Source: Gentiana macrophylla
Lineage: Eukaryota > Streptophyta > Magnoliopsida > Gentianales > Gentianaceae
DNA length: 64,000 nucleotides
Direction: 5' to 3'
Assembly: GCA_026214975.1 (NCBI GenBank)
Contig: CM047817.1
Coordinates: forward strand, 62,776,407-62,840,406
Part shown: positions 50,641-62,771 of the stretch, in pieces
How the letters are laid out: every line of letters starts with the position of its first letter
How positions within the stretch are numbered: the stretch's first letter is position 1
Notes under the pieces: generated by a model
Databases searched by the model: none
Told to the model about the DNA's origin: nothing
What the model saw: only the letters and a program-made list of their open reading frames with translations
Made by a program: the position numbers and the translations under genes

Positions 50641-51482
50641 AGACCACTCGGACAAATCACATGATCAACCAAAACAGTTACAAGTAAAATACAAGGTTGA
50701 TCCAGTGATTTAAAAAGGGTTTAATTCAGACCTGACCACACAAAAAGGTCTGAATTGACTTGACAGACCAACCAAAATCAGTACAAACCAAGGTTGGACC
50801 GGTTTGGATGACTTGTTTGGCCATCATTGGGTTTAATTACCCTCAGCAGGTTACAATTCAGTGTCATTGGGTAAATATCCTCAATTGAATTGTCTTGACA
50901 GGACTAGGGTACAAGATTTAGCCATTTTACCATAGCAATTCGGGTGGTGATTCACCGAATCAACTCTCACGTGCCGATATGAAGAGATTGCCTTGCTTAA
51001 CTTTCAAATTAAAGCTGCAGATCCTCCAAAATCACACATATGGTCAAAAGCACAGATCTTATGCCATTTGGAGATCCAGAACGGTCAAGAGGTAACCTGT
51101 AATCAGCCAGTAAAGGAAAGATAAGGCAGAATCGCAATTCAAATCAGAAAATAACTGAGGATACGATATTTAACTTGAAAAGATATGACCTTTTAAGAGT
51201 CAAATTTGCAGAGAGGCCTTCACAATAATGATTTGAATTTGGGTTAACACGAATTTAGAGAATCACCCTCTTAATGACTCGTATCAGTCGAAAGTAACCT
51301 TCAAACAGCACAATAGCACAAAATCAGGGCAATTAAGTGTTCAGATCAGAATAACAACATTCGATATTAACGAGAAAAGAAAGAATCGACCTTTACTACT
51401 ATGAAGACTTCACAGAGTGGGCCTCTATGTTTCTTCAATCAAATCTCAGCGAATCGATGTAGTAATTTCTTTGAAACCTTCT

Positions 51483-54400
51483 TGTTGGTCCCTTGGAAAG
51501 GCTAACACAAGTTTAGAGGGGGGGTGAATAAACTTGTCACCAAAAACTAATCATGAGCTGGAAAAGCCCCAGGAACTGAGTTTCTCTGAAACTCAAACTG
51601 ATCTTCAGTTCAGTTTTGTTCCTGTCCCTTAACTTGTGCGGAGTTTAGTTAGCTCAACTGAGTATAAGTCAATGCTGACTTATATTTAGTCTTGTTAACT
51701 GGCAGCGGATAAAATATTAGCCTTTAACAACTAGTTAATTTAGTTTCGGTATGAAAACCACGTAAATAAAGCTATAATGAAATAAATGAATGCATAAGTT
51801 AAATAGACAAGATTTATAGAGGTTCCAGTGATGTAATCCTGCACGCCCTCTCTTCCTCGTGATGCGGAGGAAAATTCCACTAGAACTTCTTTGAGATGGC
51901 CCGGTTACAAAAAGTTCTAAACCGATAGTCCTTGACTAATCCCTAGCTTCACTATCTAAACACTTGTAGAAATGTAGGATTGCTGCTTCTTCAACTGCTT
52001 GAACCACTCGTCCTTGGAGGGTAGAATTGCCTCTTCACCACCTCATCACAAACACAGCTTTCCCGATCGCACTCAACCTGCCCTTCACACCTTCTTGGTG
52101 TTTCATGCAGCCTAAACCTTTGATAAAATCAAAGTTGAGACTTTGAATCAATAACTATGATTCAACTGTGATTTGAGCTTTTCTTCGGATGATTAATTTA
52201 AGCACGGCTCTGTATTTCTTCAAATGTTAGATCTTGAATCGCTTGAATATGCTTGAACACTTTGAAGAAATTTCTTGATCTTGCAATTAAGTACTTAGCA
52301 GTATTCTTTTGATTTGGCTTTCCCCTCAATTTGATCTTTCTTGACTAGATAGATTCCTTTTAATTTTCTTGCTTTATTATTATATACCGCACTTCTTTTT
52401 GATGTTGTAGAGGCCGCTCTTTTATAGGGGTTCATTCAACGCTCATCCCGCTTGTAACGGCTATATTTTCTCGACCGCTCTTGCGTGTCGATTTCATCCA
52501 ATGAAATTGCTTTCTTTACAACGTCGATCGCACGATCAGTTTGTTGGATGGTTGACTTATAAAACGAGTTTCTTATCGCTTTATATCGAAGTTTTTCATT
52601 TGTCGGGCTTCTAATCGACTTGGAGCATTAATCGATATTTTACTCTTCTTCAAATATCAAGATCTCGATTTTTCATCGATTATAATTGACTTAATCGAGT
52701 ACATCATGATTCATTATCATCTAAGAATTCATTGTCCTTATGATTCTTAGGTCTTCATACAAGATCCATAAAGTCGCTTCAGTCACCACAATCTTGCTCA
52801 AGTCCAACTTCTGATCCTCGACTTGTAATCTTCATAACCGAGTTTGAACCCTCGCTTCTTCAATCTTCAATAATCGAATCTGTTTCCTCGCTTCTTCATT
52901 CTTCAATAACTGAGTCTGTCCTCGCTTCTTTAGTCTTCTAGATAAGCCAACCGAGTCTCTGTTTCCTCAAATAACTTATCTTCTTCAATCTTCTCATTGG
53001 TGTGCTCTATTGTCGAGCTTTTGTAGAATCTCAATAGATTAAATCCCAATTTCTTCATTTCTCGCCCCAACCTAGAACTATTACACCGCTTGTTGTTCGG
53101 ATGGTTTTGCATCATTAAACAAAAACAATTTATAAACCCTAACCTATATGCAAAACTAACTCCTAACCGGCCGAATACCGGGTTGTTGATAGTAGAGCGA
53201 GATAAGTAAGGGGTCGATCCATAGGGAATTGGGATGTTGAATCTAATCTTATTAACTCTCTCAATTGCTACTCATGAAAACAAATAAATGAAAGAAAAAC
53301 ATATAAACGAAGATAGAACAACTAAAATAAATCTAACCTATAACAAACAATAAAAACAACCTAAACTAAAAATACATGGGATCAAACATAATACAAACCA
53401 AGTGATTTCAATCCTAGTTCATCTCATGATTTTAATTCGATATTGTGGTTTCACCTTTACACGAGATACGAACTCCTAATTCCTTAGTGAATCTATTTCT
53501 CAAGCTATGAATCCCTAATCTCTTAGTGAATTCAATTATCGATCTCTCCTCTCTCAAATGTTGAGACCAATTTCCATACAAAACGAAGGTGTAGATTCAA
53601 GTTAACTCCCGTATTTTAGAATCTAGCAACCTAGATAATTAACCAATTAATCATCACGAATTAACGATTAAAGATCCTATCTTTCTATGGTGATCTAGCG
53701 CTTACGCAACTCTCGTATTGTAAAACATCAATAGCAAACTAATCTTTCGATCTAATTCATGGCATCTTAAATTGCATAGAAAAATACAAAATAAATCAAG
53801 ATCATGAAAATAAACGGAGATTGAATAAATCAAAAGATGAACTCACATAGTTTATACAAAGGTTGATCTCCATGAATCAACAAACGAAAATAAACGATCC
53901 TAATCTAACTCGATCACTTCGAGCACAAGGCTCGGGTGACCGCCTGAGACTCCCAAAGTGCGCCGCTTCCTCTAGGTTTTAGTGTATGAGAAATTATGTG
54001 TCTCTTAGGGTTGGGGATATGCGGCCTTTTATAGAAAACAAAGTTGGTTTGCTTAAGTCGGCCAATGGACGCCGTCCGCTTTGGGTGGACACCCGCCCGT
54101 AATGCGATATTTCAATCTCGATCCGATTTTCTTCCTCCAGACGCCGTCCCAGCCTTAGACGTCCGTCCCATTCTCGCTTTGAACTTGTGCCAACGCCCGC
54201 CTACTTCGGCGCCCAAACTCGCCGATCTAAATTTCTTCGATGGACGCCGTCCGTAACTCAAACGCTTCGCCCACACCGACGCTAGTTCACCTCCTCGACG
54301 CCAATCCGGGCCGGATCAATCAACTTGATTTCTTTCCTTAAATCTTTTATTCTTCCATAAATCCTTTTGATTCTTTCTCCACTCGAATTTCTCTCTTTAA

Positions 54401-54821
54401 GATCATCTTTTCCATAACCAATGTGTATCTACAAATTAGGAAAACATACCAAAGCGTAACATAATTCCAAAATCATATAAAATCACCATTTAAGCACCTA
54501 ATTCGTTACGTTTCGCAATTTAACCATTGAAAACATCATTTACTCAATATTTCAATATAAAGCTCGATTTCTATGAAAAACATAAGAATATGGGGGAAAT
54601 TGATATAAAATATATCCTTATAAAACGTATAAAATCACCCTTAACACTTGTCTGATTTAACTTATACAAATATCAGACTCTAATAAATCCTATACATTGA
54701 TATCTAGACTTCTTTTTGCTTTGCACTATAACAACTAGTTATGACACTTCATCAATGGGGTTAAGAACAATTAACAAATAAGTGATGAATCATCATCAAA
54801 ACATAAATTTTATTTCCAACA
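51483..54821 (-). repeat. 3' LTR of element B, interrupted by a solo gypsy LTR
   Basis: TGTTGG...CCAACA on plus. Without the inserted 1,553 bp and one CTTGT copy it is about 1.78 kb, like the 5' LTR. The two LTRs are near-identical apart from patches of CTG/CAG changes. The inner end borders the polypurine tract. Confidence 0.88.
53094..54646 (-). repeat. Solo LTR of a gypsy element
   Basis: Plus limits TGTTCGG and CTTAACA; flanked by CTTGT on both sides (53089-53093, 54647-54651). It shares GGTCGATCC..AGGGA and GCGGCCTT.TATAG blocks (54021-54034, minus TATA box) with the LTR of element G. A GC-rich cluster of GACGCCGTCC and GCCCGCC motifs lies at 54056-54310. No interior remains, so one LTR was left by recombination. 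The open frame 54044-54256 is inside the LTR and is not a gene. Confidence 0.82.
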
Positions 54822-54840
54822 ATTTTCCCTTTTGATGATG
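54822..54840 (-). promoter_or_regulatory. Polypurine tract of element B
   Basis: On minus CATCATCAAAAGGGAAAAT directly before the LTR start. Confidence 0.8.
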
Positions 54841-54932
54841 TCAACACCTCCTTAAAAGCAATGCAAAAGATAAAAGACAAAATACGTAAGTAACACTTTG
54901 AATCGAAAATCAAACTTTATTCGATAACCGAG

Positions 54933-57900
54933 TTACAATGCCGAGTAAGTGATAAAGTACAACATGATAAAAGAACTAGAAGATAGTTTCTTTTTACTTG
55001 GCGATTGAGAAGGTTGATTATCAAAGTTTTCCGCAACAGTTCTCATTTCATCATTTGTGGCTGAATGTTCAATTCCATGAATGCTTGCCCAAATGTTCCA
55101 TGATTGAGATAGATTGTTCTTCTTGAAAAATTTGCTTTTGAATAGAATTGCAAATGTAAAGACTGATGACCTTAGTCTTTCATTGGTGGCTGTTCTCAGT
55201 AGAGTTTGAACAAATTCAGTTTCAAATTTTTTCAACTTTCTCTCAAGCTCTATCTAAGGTGCCATCTGCTTCCCATTTCTTCAGTTTATTCCAATAGTAC
55301 ACGAGTATCTTCTGCATGTGTAGAAATGTTTCAAGAGATTCTTCTTTTGATACTCCTTCTCTCTCTGGTAAGTTCTTGAATAGGTTGTAGAGACGAGAAT
55401 CCTGACCAACTCTTTTGTCGGGCTGGTTCTGAGTATTTAACAATCGCTTTCATCTCATCATCAAGAAAATCTCCTCTTGCTTTCTTGATTCACTCAACTT
55501 ATCATCAACATTTGTGAGGGCTTGTGGTATTTCAAATTGCATGGACTTTTAAGATATCCAAACTTTCCCCTTATTGACATCATCTTTATTAATCAGCTTT
55601 TGATGTAAGCATTCAATGTTTGTTGAGTTGATGCCAATATGGTTTGAGCCACGATCGAGTCCTTTATGCCCTGCTCCATTAAAAACATTCTATCGACTAG
55701 ATTACTAAGAATGCCTTCCCATCCTGCCTTGAGTTTCATTTTTATTTGTGACATGTTCAAAGTGGTTGTTTTCCTAATCTCAAGCAGAGTGGTTTGACAA
55801 ATTTGTCATTCACAAAGTGTCCATTTTCTTTTCAAGCTTGGTTCGTTCATCTTGATCGGCTTCTAAGGATTTTAAAACTTTTACTTAATAAGCTTTTGTC
55901 ATCCTTTTGAATTCCCGAGTATCTAATTGTGATAATACCTAATGAGATCAACTTGAGTAGGAACATCTTGTGAATTTCCTCCTTGTTGTTTCTTTGCTTT
56001 GCTTGTCTCAAATTTCAGCTTGGTTTAACTTTCTTTAGAGGTGAGAGAGCAACTTGCTTCAGCTTTTTCTCTAAATTCACTGATTGTCTTTTCTCTTCGT
56101 GATCGCTTCTCACCTTTCTTCCAATCTTGATGAATCAATAACTTTTGTGGGTGATGATGTAATTCAAGTTCATCATCTAATTCTTCTCTCCGTATGTCCG
56201 CCAAAGTTCTTGCTATTTCAAGTGTGGATTTATCGCTGGGAGATTGGTAGCCTCCTTCGCTTCTTTGTCCAAATTGTGTTTCAAATAAGCTTTAACTTGA
56301 TCGCTTTCACCGTAACTACTAGAGTCTTCATCGATTATCAAGTTCATTGCGCTTCTTCTTTTCTTGTATAGAGCAAGAATCCTTTTTGTAGGTCAGATCT
56401 TCCTCAAAATCATCATCAACATTCTTCATAGAACTTCCACTTTGGATGGCTTCCTCCAATAGCTATTTCCGATCAGTGCATATCCTTGATCTAGAATTGG
56501 CTTGGTATTGATTATCTCCATTAAACTTGTAATGTTGTAAAGATCGAATACCCATTTCTCAATAATCTCCATTTCTCGCACGACTTCTTTGATTATTTAT
56601 AGAACCGAACTTCCAAGTTCTCAGATCTTTGCAATCGCTTCATAATCAACTTTCCTAAGTTCGTATGATCGACGGGATTTGAATGTTGTGAGGGTGTCCT
56701 CGATTCTCTTGTGATCTCATGATCTTCTTCTTGAGTAGGAACTTCAATTTGCATGGGATCATCAGCTTGCATAAGATTGGTTCTGCTTGGTTTCTCCTCA
56801 AAGCAGTTGTTTAGACAAATGATGTTTCTTTTTCAATATCGTGAACTCGAGATTATTGGCTCGCCTTTGCAAAACTTTTTCACTTGCATCTTCTTCAACG
56901 GCTTGTCTTTCACTTTGCTCAGTTCCAATTCAACAACTGGAACTTCTTTCGCTGTGTGTTCAAGTGGGTTCAACTTCATGAACTTGTTCATCCAAATGTA
57001 ATAATCTTGGTTGATTCTGCTTCGCTTCAAATTCTCCTTTTCTTCAATTTGAGGAGCTGAAATTCTTAGCGCTTCTCTTGTTCCAAATCGGGTACAGATT
57101 CTTGAGGAGTAGACTTGACTTTGAAAGCAACATAAGCATGTTCAATGTTGTTTCATCAATCATCTTTCATCACAATCGGATTCTTCATCATCAGCTCGCC
57201 TCGTGGTCCTGCTCTCCCGAAGTTACAAACTTTCTTTTCGCAAGTCGGTTTCAACGATCTGCTCTCTGTTGACAACTTCGCTTTTTTTATTATTTCCATT
57301 TCCTGTGAATGCATAGTTGCTTCTTGAGTTGGTAAAACCTCGCCATCAAATCGAATAGATTCGTGAGATTAACTTCGCTTTGCACTTCAGGATCCGTCCA
57401 CAACTTCGATTCCTAGCTTCTTGAGTTGATGACATTTCTATTGGTTTCTTAGTAACTAGATCGCTTAAGCCTTTTCTGCTTCTTCCAACTGCTTTTCTTC
57501 TTTTCTTTAAGTCTTCAATTTGTGCGAAAACTTCATCTCCAGCCGCGTGTTCTTTCGATTTCCTGCTTTTCTTCTTCTTGGGTTCACCTCGATTTCTCAC
57601 CTTCCTTTTTCTTGCTTTTTCTTCCTTAATGGCAATCTTTCCGCAAGAATTGGTGTTTCTTTCTCTTAGCAACTCCAAAGTGATTGAGTATCCTCTCGAC
57701 TACTAACGCAAGAGTCTTCTTGTGATAAAATCGTCCTTTCGTCACATCGGTCTTCTTTTTGGGTACATCAATTGACTATAATATCAATTGATCAAATAGA
57801 TACCTTGCCCAATTGAAATATTTTTCAAACCAAATCATATATAGCAAATCTAGTTTTGCTCCAGATAGATTGTCAAGTTTCCAAAGATTCCCAATTATGC

Positions 57901-58352
57901 AATTTTCCAAAGATCTTTGAGAGAAAATTAAATTCTGGCTTGAGCAGGCTTGTGCTCCCTGTCTGTAAGACAACAGATTCTCCGATAATCGCTATATCTC
58001 TCCATAACTTCTCCTTCTGTTCCTTAGTCAGCTTAATGGCTGTTGTTCCTCCGGATTTGGCAAACCCAAAGATTTCTGCAATTAGGTCTTCATTGACTTT
58101 GATTTCCTTATCATTGACAGTGGTGATATAAGTTTGTGTGTCTTTTCCTTCTACAGTTGTTCTAACAAATTGATAGAAGTCTCCGATGCTTTCTAAACAA
58201 ACACTTTTTAGATCGATGTTGAAGGCAGCTTCCAATCCTTTAATTTTCCGGATTTTTGTTGCAATAGAATTGACTAGAGTTTGATCAACATACTTTGCAA
58301 TATATTTATCAAGAGAAACGATCATTCCAGGTTCAACAAGAGTGAAGGTCAT
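54933..58352 (-). pseudogene. Extra ORF of element B (plant transposon-protein-like), frameshifted
   Basis: The first 159 residues (58352-57873) are open: MTFTLVEPGMIVSLDKY, KIKGLEAAFNID, TTVNDKEIKVNEDLIAEIF and LTKEQKEKLWRDIAIIGESV. The next block NLSGAKLDLLYMIW then FNWARYLFDQL (to 57776) aligns with element A. TTVN.(K/R)EI....DL is also shared with A. The arrangement recalls the Transposase_32 plant domain. A basic stretch (EPKKKKSRKSKEH, 57678-57346) and lysine-rich pieces (57030-56833) follow, and two helical C-terminal pieces (55443-55243, 55235-54933). The frameshifted middle (55450-57770) is poor in CAG and CTG, so some breaks may be sequencing error. Function unknown. Confidence 0.6.
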
Positions 58353-58435
58353 TTTTCTGGATTTGATTGAAAATTTGAAATTCAGAGAGTAGATTCAGAA
58401 TTCAAGCGTAAAGAATTTATAAAAGAAAATTCGGG

Positions 58436-58443
58436 TATTTATA
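58436..58443 (-). promoter_or_regulatory. TATA box upstream of the extra ORF of element B
   Basis: TATAAATA on minus, 84 bases before the ATG at 58352, followed by an AT-rich leader-like stretch. Its place matches the TATA box of element A. Confidence 0.55.
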
Positions 58444-58739
58444 ATTTGGAGTGGGGTAGTTAAGAATTGAGTGGGACTTAAAACGCCTTGTCATAAATGT
58501 TTTGAGATTGCGAAAAGTGGGTGAGTGGAAATTATGAACGGTTTAGATTGAGAAGGACCACGCTTTTTCTTGATAACCGTAGCTAGATAAAAGTGAATAG
58601 AGAAGGTACGGTGTATCAACAAATTGTGATACGCCGCTTTGTCCTTATGTTGAATTCAAAAAACTCGCCAGAATACAACTCGCTTTTGTGAATTGCATTT
58701 CTCGCCTCAACTAGTGGTGTTTCTCCTGCAAAACAAAGT
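58444..58739 (-). other. Spacer between gag and extra ORF in element B
   Basis: About 300 bases with no coding seen, in the place where pol would be in a complete SIRE-like element. It would hold the promoter-proximal region of the extra ORF. Confidence 0.5.
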
Positions 58740-60040
58740 GAGAAATTTTTGATACCCATATCTTTTTGGGTCCTAACTGATTAGCTCTTGATGGTACAAC
58801 TTTATTTTTAACTTTATACCTCTCTTGACATTTTGACTCGAGTGAAGCCGGCCACAAACTTTTCCTGCTTTTGTCATAACAGCTTTAAATTTGTTCACTT
58901 TGAAACTGATGTGATGGTCTATTCCAATCTTCATCAGTGGGAAATAATCTTCCTTTCCCTCTGAGTCAATTATTCCATGAATGATCTTCATTCTTAGATG
59001 GATATGACTTGAAGATTTTTCTTACCGATTTCGGATCGCTTTTATCGCTTTCACTTTTTCGAGTCTTTCTCAGAAAATCTGCTGGCTTGGTGAATTTTAC
59101 CACCGATTTTTCGATTTTATCGCTTTGTGCATTTGGCTGTGCTGAGTATCTATCAGTTCTAATAACTTTATCAGTTTTCTGAGTTTTTGACTGTTGAGCA
59201 ATCACAAATTTTATTGCAACTGATCCTGGTCTAAACTTAGAATTATACTGATTATCAAACCCTAAACCAGATCTATCTCCAAATGGTTTTCCTGGTTTGA
59301 ATTGAACTTTGGAAATTGGATCAACTGATGATTCACTGATGTTTATAACTTTTGTTGGTTCATCAGTTGGTCGAATTACCTTGGTTCCATTATTAGTCTT
59401 GATTAGATTGATTTCAGCATTCAATCTCGAAATTTCAGTTTTCAATAACTTTTTCTCCTTTTTGACATTCTCATAATTCTTTTGAATAATCTCTAATTGC
59501 TTTATGAGTATATCCAAGGTTTCATTGAAATCTTCATTTCTTTGATTGTTCAGGATAGTGTGAGATTTGGATGTAGATGCACTTACCTCCTGATGTTTGA
59601 TAGATAAACCTTCTGCTGAGTAATCATCACTGATTAGAACTTGTTTTCCTTTATCAATAGCATTCGCTGTGGTAGCTCCTAGCAAGATGATTTCTTCATC
59701 ACTTTATCCTCCATGGCTTGTAGGTAGAGTCTCATCAATATCTGTGGCTTTTGCAATCGATGGATCTCTCGGTTAGCTTTTCTTCTATAGAATCAACTAC
59801 TCAGTAGTAACTCTCTTCGCTTCTTCCGAAAGATCGCTAAGGATGGAAATGTTCCGGATTCATCATCCACATTCGTATTCACTCCATGTCTTCATCATAA
59901 CCAAATTGAGGTTCTGGATTTGTGTGAGAGCTTGTAGTACTGAATCTTTCGAATACTTGATCCTGAAAATCATAGACAACATTCTGCAAATAGTCAGTCA
60001 GGGGGTTATTTAGCCAATTTCTAATTCTAGATGTATCCAT
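58740..60040 (-). pseudogene. SIRE-like gag, degraded (element B)
   Basis: A 53-codon frame opens at ATG 60040 (MDTSRIRNWLNNPLTDYL) and ends at 59879. After frame breaks, a 239-codon frame (59685-58966) carries a coiled coil (LIKQLEIIQKNYENVKKEKK..), then SGLGFDNQYNSKF, FKPGKPF-like text and a basic end. A last piece after a frameshift ends GPKKIWVSK (about 58785-58755), the segment that precedes protease in SIRE-type gag. No CCHC zinc knuckle is seen. Would-be product: capsid/nucleocapsid protein. Confidence 0.65.
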
Positions 60041-60143
60041 TAAAAATACTTTTAAGACAGATACAGTAAGGGGTTTTCAACAACTGGTTGCTCCTGAACA
60101 AATAACTGATATACAGTTACTCAAGCAAGCAAATAGATATTGA

Positions 60144-60346
60144 TCACCTTTCAAAAGAAGATTCACTCCGATACCAATAGTTGGTATCGGAAATAACTGA
60201 TGGATGAAGCATTTCAAATAGACAAACCGACATCGGATCAAGAATGGATCTCTTCAAAACAGAAGCATCGCTCCGATACCAATTGCTGGTATCGGAAAGA
60301 ATTAATCCGGATCTCTTCGAACTAGAAGAACCGCCCCGATACCAAT
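60144..60346 (-). repeat. Triplicated primer-binding-site segment of element B
   Basis: The stretch CTCCGATACCAAT..TTGGTATCGGA is present at about 60165-60189 and 60271-60295, and the true primer binding site context (CCCCGATACCAATTG) at 60335-60349. Upstream of each on plus is a CTTC.AA...AGAAG-type block. In peptide form on minus it shows as repeated (S/N)NWYRS. Each copy is a near-palindrome. Confidence 0.75.
60331..60344 (-). other. Primer binding site of element B
   Basis: On minus TGGTATCGGGGCGG, two bases inside the LTR, similar to TGGTATCAGAGC for initiator tRNA-Met. Confidence 0.75.
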
Positions 60347-62132
60347 TGTTGGTCCTTGGAAAGGCTAACACAAGTTTAGAGGGGGTGAATAAACTTGTCA
60401 CCAAAAACTAATCATGAGTCGAAAAGCCCTGTGAATCGAAGTTTCTTCAAACTCAAACCGATCTTCGCCCGCTTTTGTTCTCGCCTTTTAACTTGTGCGG
60501 AGTTTAGTTAGCTTTCAATCGAGTATAAGTCAATGCTTTGACTTATATTTAGTCTTGTTAATCGCAACGGATAAAATATTAGCCTTTAACAACTAGTTAG
60601 TTTAGTTTCGCATGAAAACCACGTAAATAAAGCAATAATGAAATAAATGAATGCATAAGGTAAATAGACAAGATTTATAGAGGTTCCAGTGATGTAATCC
60701 TATACGCCCTCTCTTCCCTCGTGATGGAGGAAAATTCCACTAGAACTTCTTTGAGATGGCCCGGTTACAAAAAGTTCTAAATCGATAGTCCTTGACTAAT
60801 CCCTAGCTTCACTATCTAAACACTTGTAGAACAGGTAGGATTGTCGCTTTTCAACTGCTTGAACCACTGGGTCCTTGGAGGGTAGAATTGCCTCTTCACC
60901 ACTATCACAAACACAGCCTTCCTGATCGCACTCAACCGCCCTTCACACCTTCTTGGTGTTTCACGCCTAAACCTTTGATAAAATCAAAGTTGAGACTTTG
61001 AATCAATAACTATGATTCAACTGTGATTTGAGCTTTTCTTCTGGATGATTAATTTAAGCACGGCTCTGTATTTCTTCAAATGTTAGATCTTGAATCTACT
61101 TGAATATGCTTGAACACTTTGAAGAAATTTCTTGATCTTGCAATTAAGTACTTAGCAGGTATTCTTTTGGATTTGGCTTTCCCCCTCAATTTGATCTTTC
61201 TTGACTAGATAGATTCCTTTTAATTTTCTTGCTTTATTATTATATACCTGCACTTCTTTTGATGTTGTAGAGGCGCCTATTTATAGGGGTTCATTCAACG
61301 CTCATCCCGCTTGTAACGGCTATATTTTCTCGACCGCTTCATTGTATCGAGATTTCATCCAATGAAATTGCTTTCTTTACAACGCTCGATCGCATTTATC
61401 ATTTTGTTGGATGGTTGACTTATAAAACTGAGTTTCCTTATCAGTTTTATACTGAGTTTTTCATTTGTCAGTTTCCTAACTGACTTGGAGCATTAACTGA
61501 TATTTTACTCTTCCTCAAATATCAGTACTCCAGTTTTCATCTGATTATAATTGACTTAATCAGAGTACATCATGATTCATTATCATCTAAGAATTCATTG
61601 TCCTTATGATTCTTAGGTCTTCATACAAGATCCATAAAGTCAGTTCAGGTCACCACAATCTTGCCTGAAGTCCAACTTTACAGTCTCGACTTGTAATCTT
61701 CATAATCGAGTTTGAACCCTCAGCTTCTTCAATCTTCAATAATCGAAGTCTCAGTCCTCGCTTCTTCATTCTTCAATAATCGAATCTCAGGTCCTCGCTT
61801 CTTGGCTTTCTAGATAAGCCAACCGAGTCTTTTCCTCAAATAACTTATCTTCTTCAATCTTCTCGCTTGGTGTGCTCTATTGTCGCTTTCTTGTAGAATC
61901 TCACCAGATTAAATCTCGCTTTTCTTTCATTTCTCCACCCTAGAACTATTACAAGGCTTGTCCGATTTAACTTATACAAATATCGACTTTAATAAATCCT
62001 ATACATTGATATCTAGACTTATTTTTGCTTTGCACTATGATGATGCTAGTTATGACACTTCATCAATTGGGTTAAGAACAATTAACAAATAAGTGATGAA
62101 TCATCATAAAAACATAAATTTTATTTCCAACA
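60347..62132 (-). repeat. 5' LTR of element B
   Basis: TGTTGG...CCAACA on plus, 1,786 bp, then CTTCT. Minus TATA box within GCCTATTTATAGGGG (about 61276-61287). Nearly collinear with the 3' LTR. Confidence 0.9.
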
Positions 62133-62741
62133 CTTCTTAATCGATATTCGCCACGTGGTTGCAATTGGAGGCTGATTCTCGTGAGTAAAACCTTCCTAAA
62201 TCGATGGTGGCTTAAATCAACACGTAAACGAGAATAAAGATGGCGGATTTTCAGAGAGAAAAGGATCGCTATTGAAGACGATCGATTTTGGAAATCATAG
62301 AGGAGTAAATGAGAGGAGTTGCAGATAGAAGAGAAACTGTTGGACTAGACAAATAGGTTTAGGGATTTTTGTTTTGTTTAGAGAGTTATATAAGGGTAAG
62401 GGAGTTGGGCGGACTGGATACAAAAAGGGCTGACTTATTTTGTTAAAAAAGAAGGGGCTCATCTGAATTTTTTGTGATATACATATATAAGTAAATAATT
62501 TAGTTTGATTAATCAAACTTATAAAATCAAGTAAATTAATTTTATAAATCTAATCAAGCAAGTTAAATAGATAATTACATATTTTAATGATCCCGCAAAA
62601 GAATTAAACACAAAAGAATGCCATATGATGTAAGCGTTAACTTCATGGCGCTTAGTGGGTACGGGTATTTTGTAAAATCACATTTGAGGGTATTTTAGTA
62701 AATTAATCAAACTTAAATGCAATCAATGATATAACTTAACA

Positions 62742-62760
62742 ATCTCCCCTTTGATTAATT
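62742..62760 (-). promoter_or_regulatory. Polypurine tract of element D
   Basis: On minus ATTAATCAAAGGGGAGAT next to the LTR start TGTTAAG. Confidence 0.75.
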
Positions 62761-62771
62761 TTCAAAATACC

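Larger units (their letters stand above)
51483..62132 (-). mobile_element. SIRE-like LTR element B without pol, carrying an extra ORF
   Basis: Complete ends: 5' LTR 60347-62132, primer binding site 60331-60344, degraded gag 58740-60040, extra ORF 54933-58352, polypurine tract 54822-54840, 3' LTR 51483-54821. CTTCT flanks both ends (51478-51482 and 62133-62137). The coding part goes directly from the gag end (GPKKIWVSK) to the extra ORF; protease, integrase, RT and RNase H are missing, so it is non-autonomous. Element D is a possible helper of the same lineage. Confidence 0.85.
47033..62741 (-). repeat. 3' LTR of SIRE-like copia element D, interrupted by element B
   Basis: Limits on plus: TGTTGG at 47033 and TTAACA at 62741, next to D's polypurine tract. 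The LTR proper is 47033-51482 plus 62138-62741. The outer end cuts C's gag, with GTATC (47028-47032) as the likely duplication. A TATA box (CTATTTATAG on plus) occurs at about 48792 and again at about 50578 because the downstream part is tandemly duplicated. Without the duplication the LTR would be about 3.3 kb. Confidence 0.65.
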
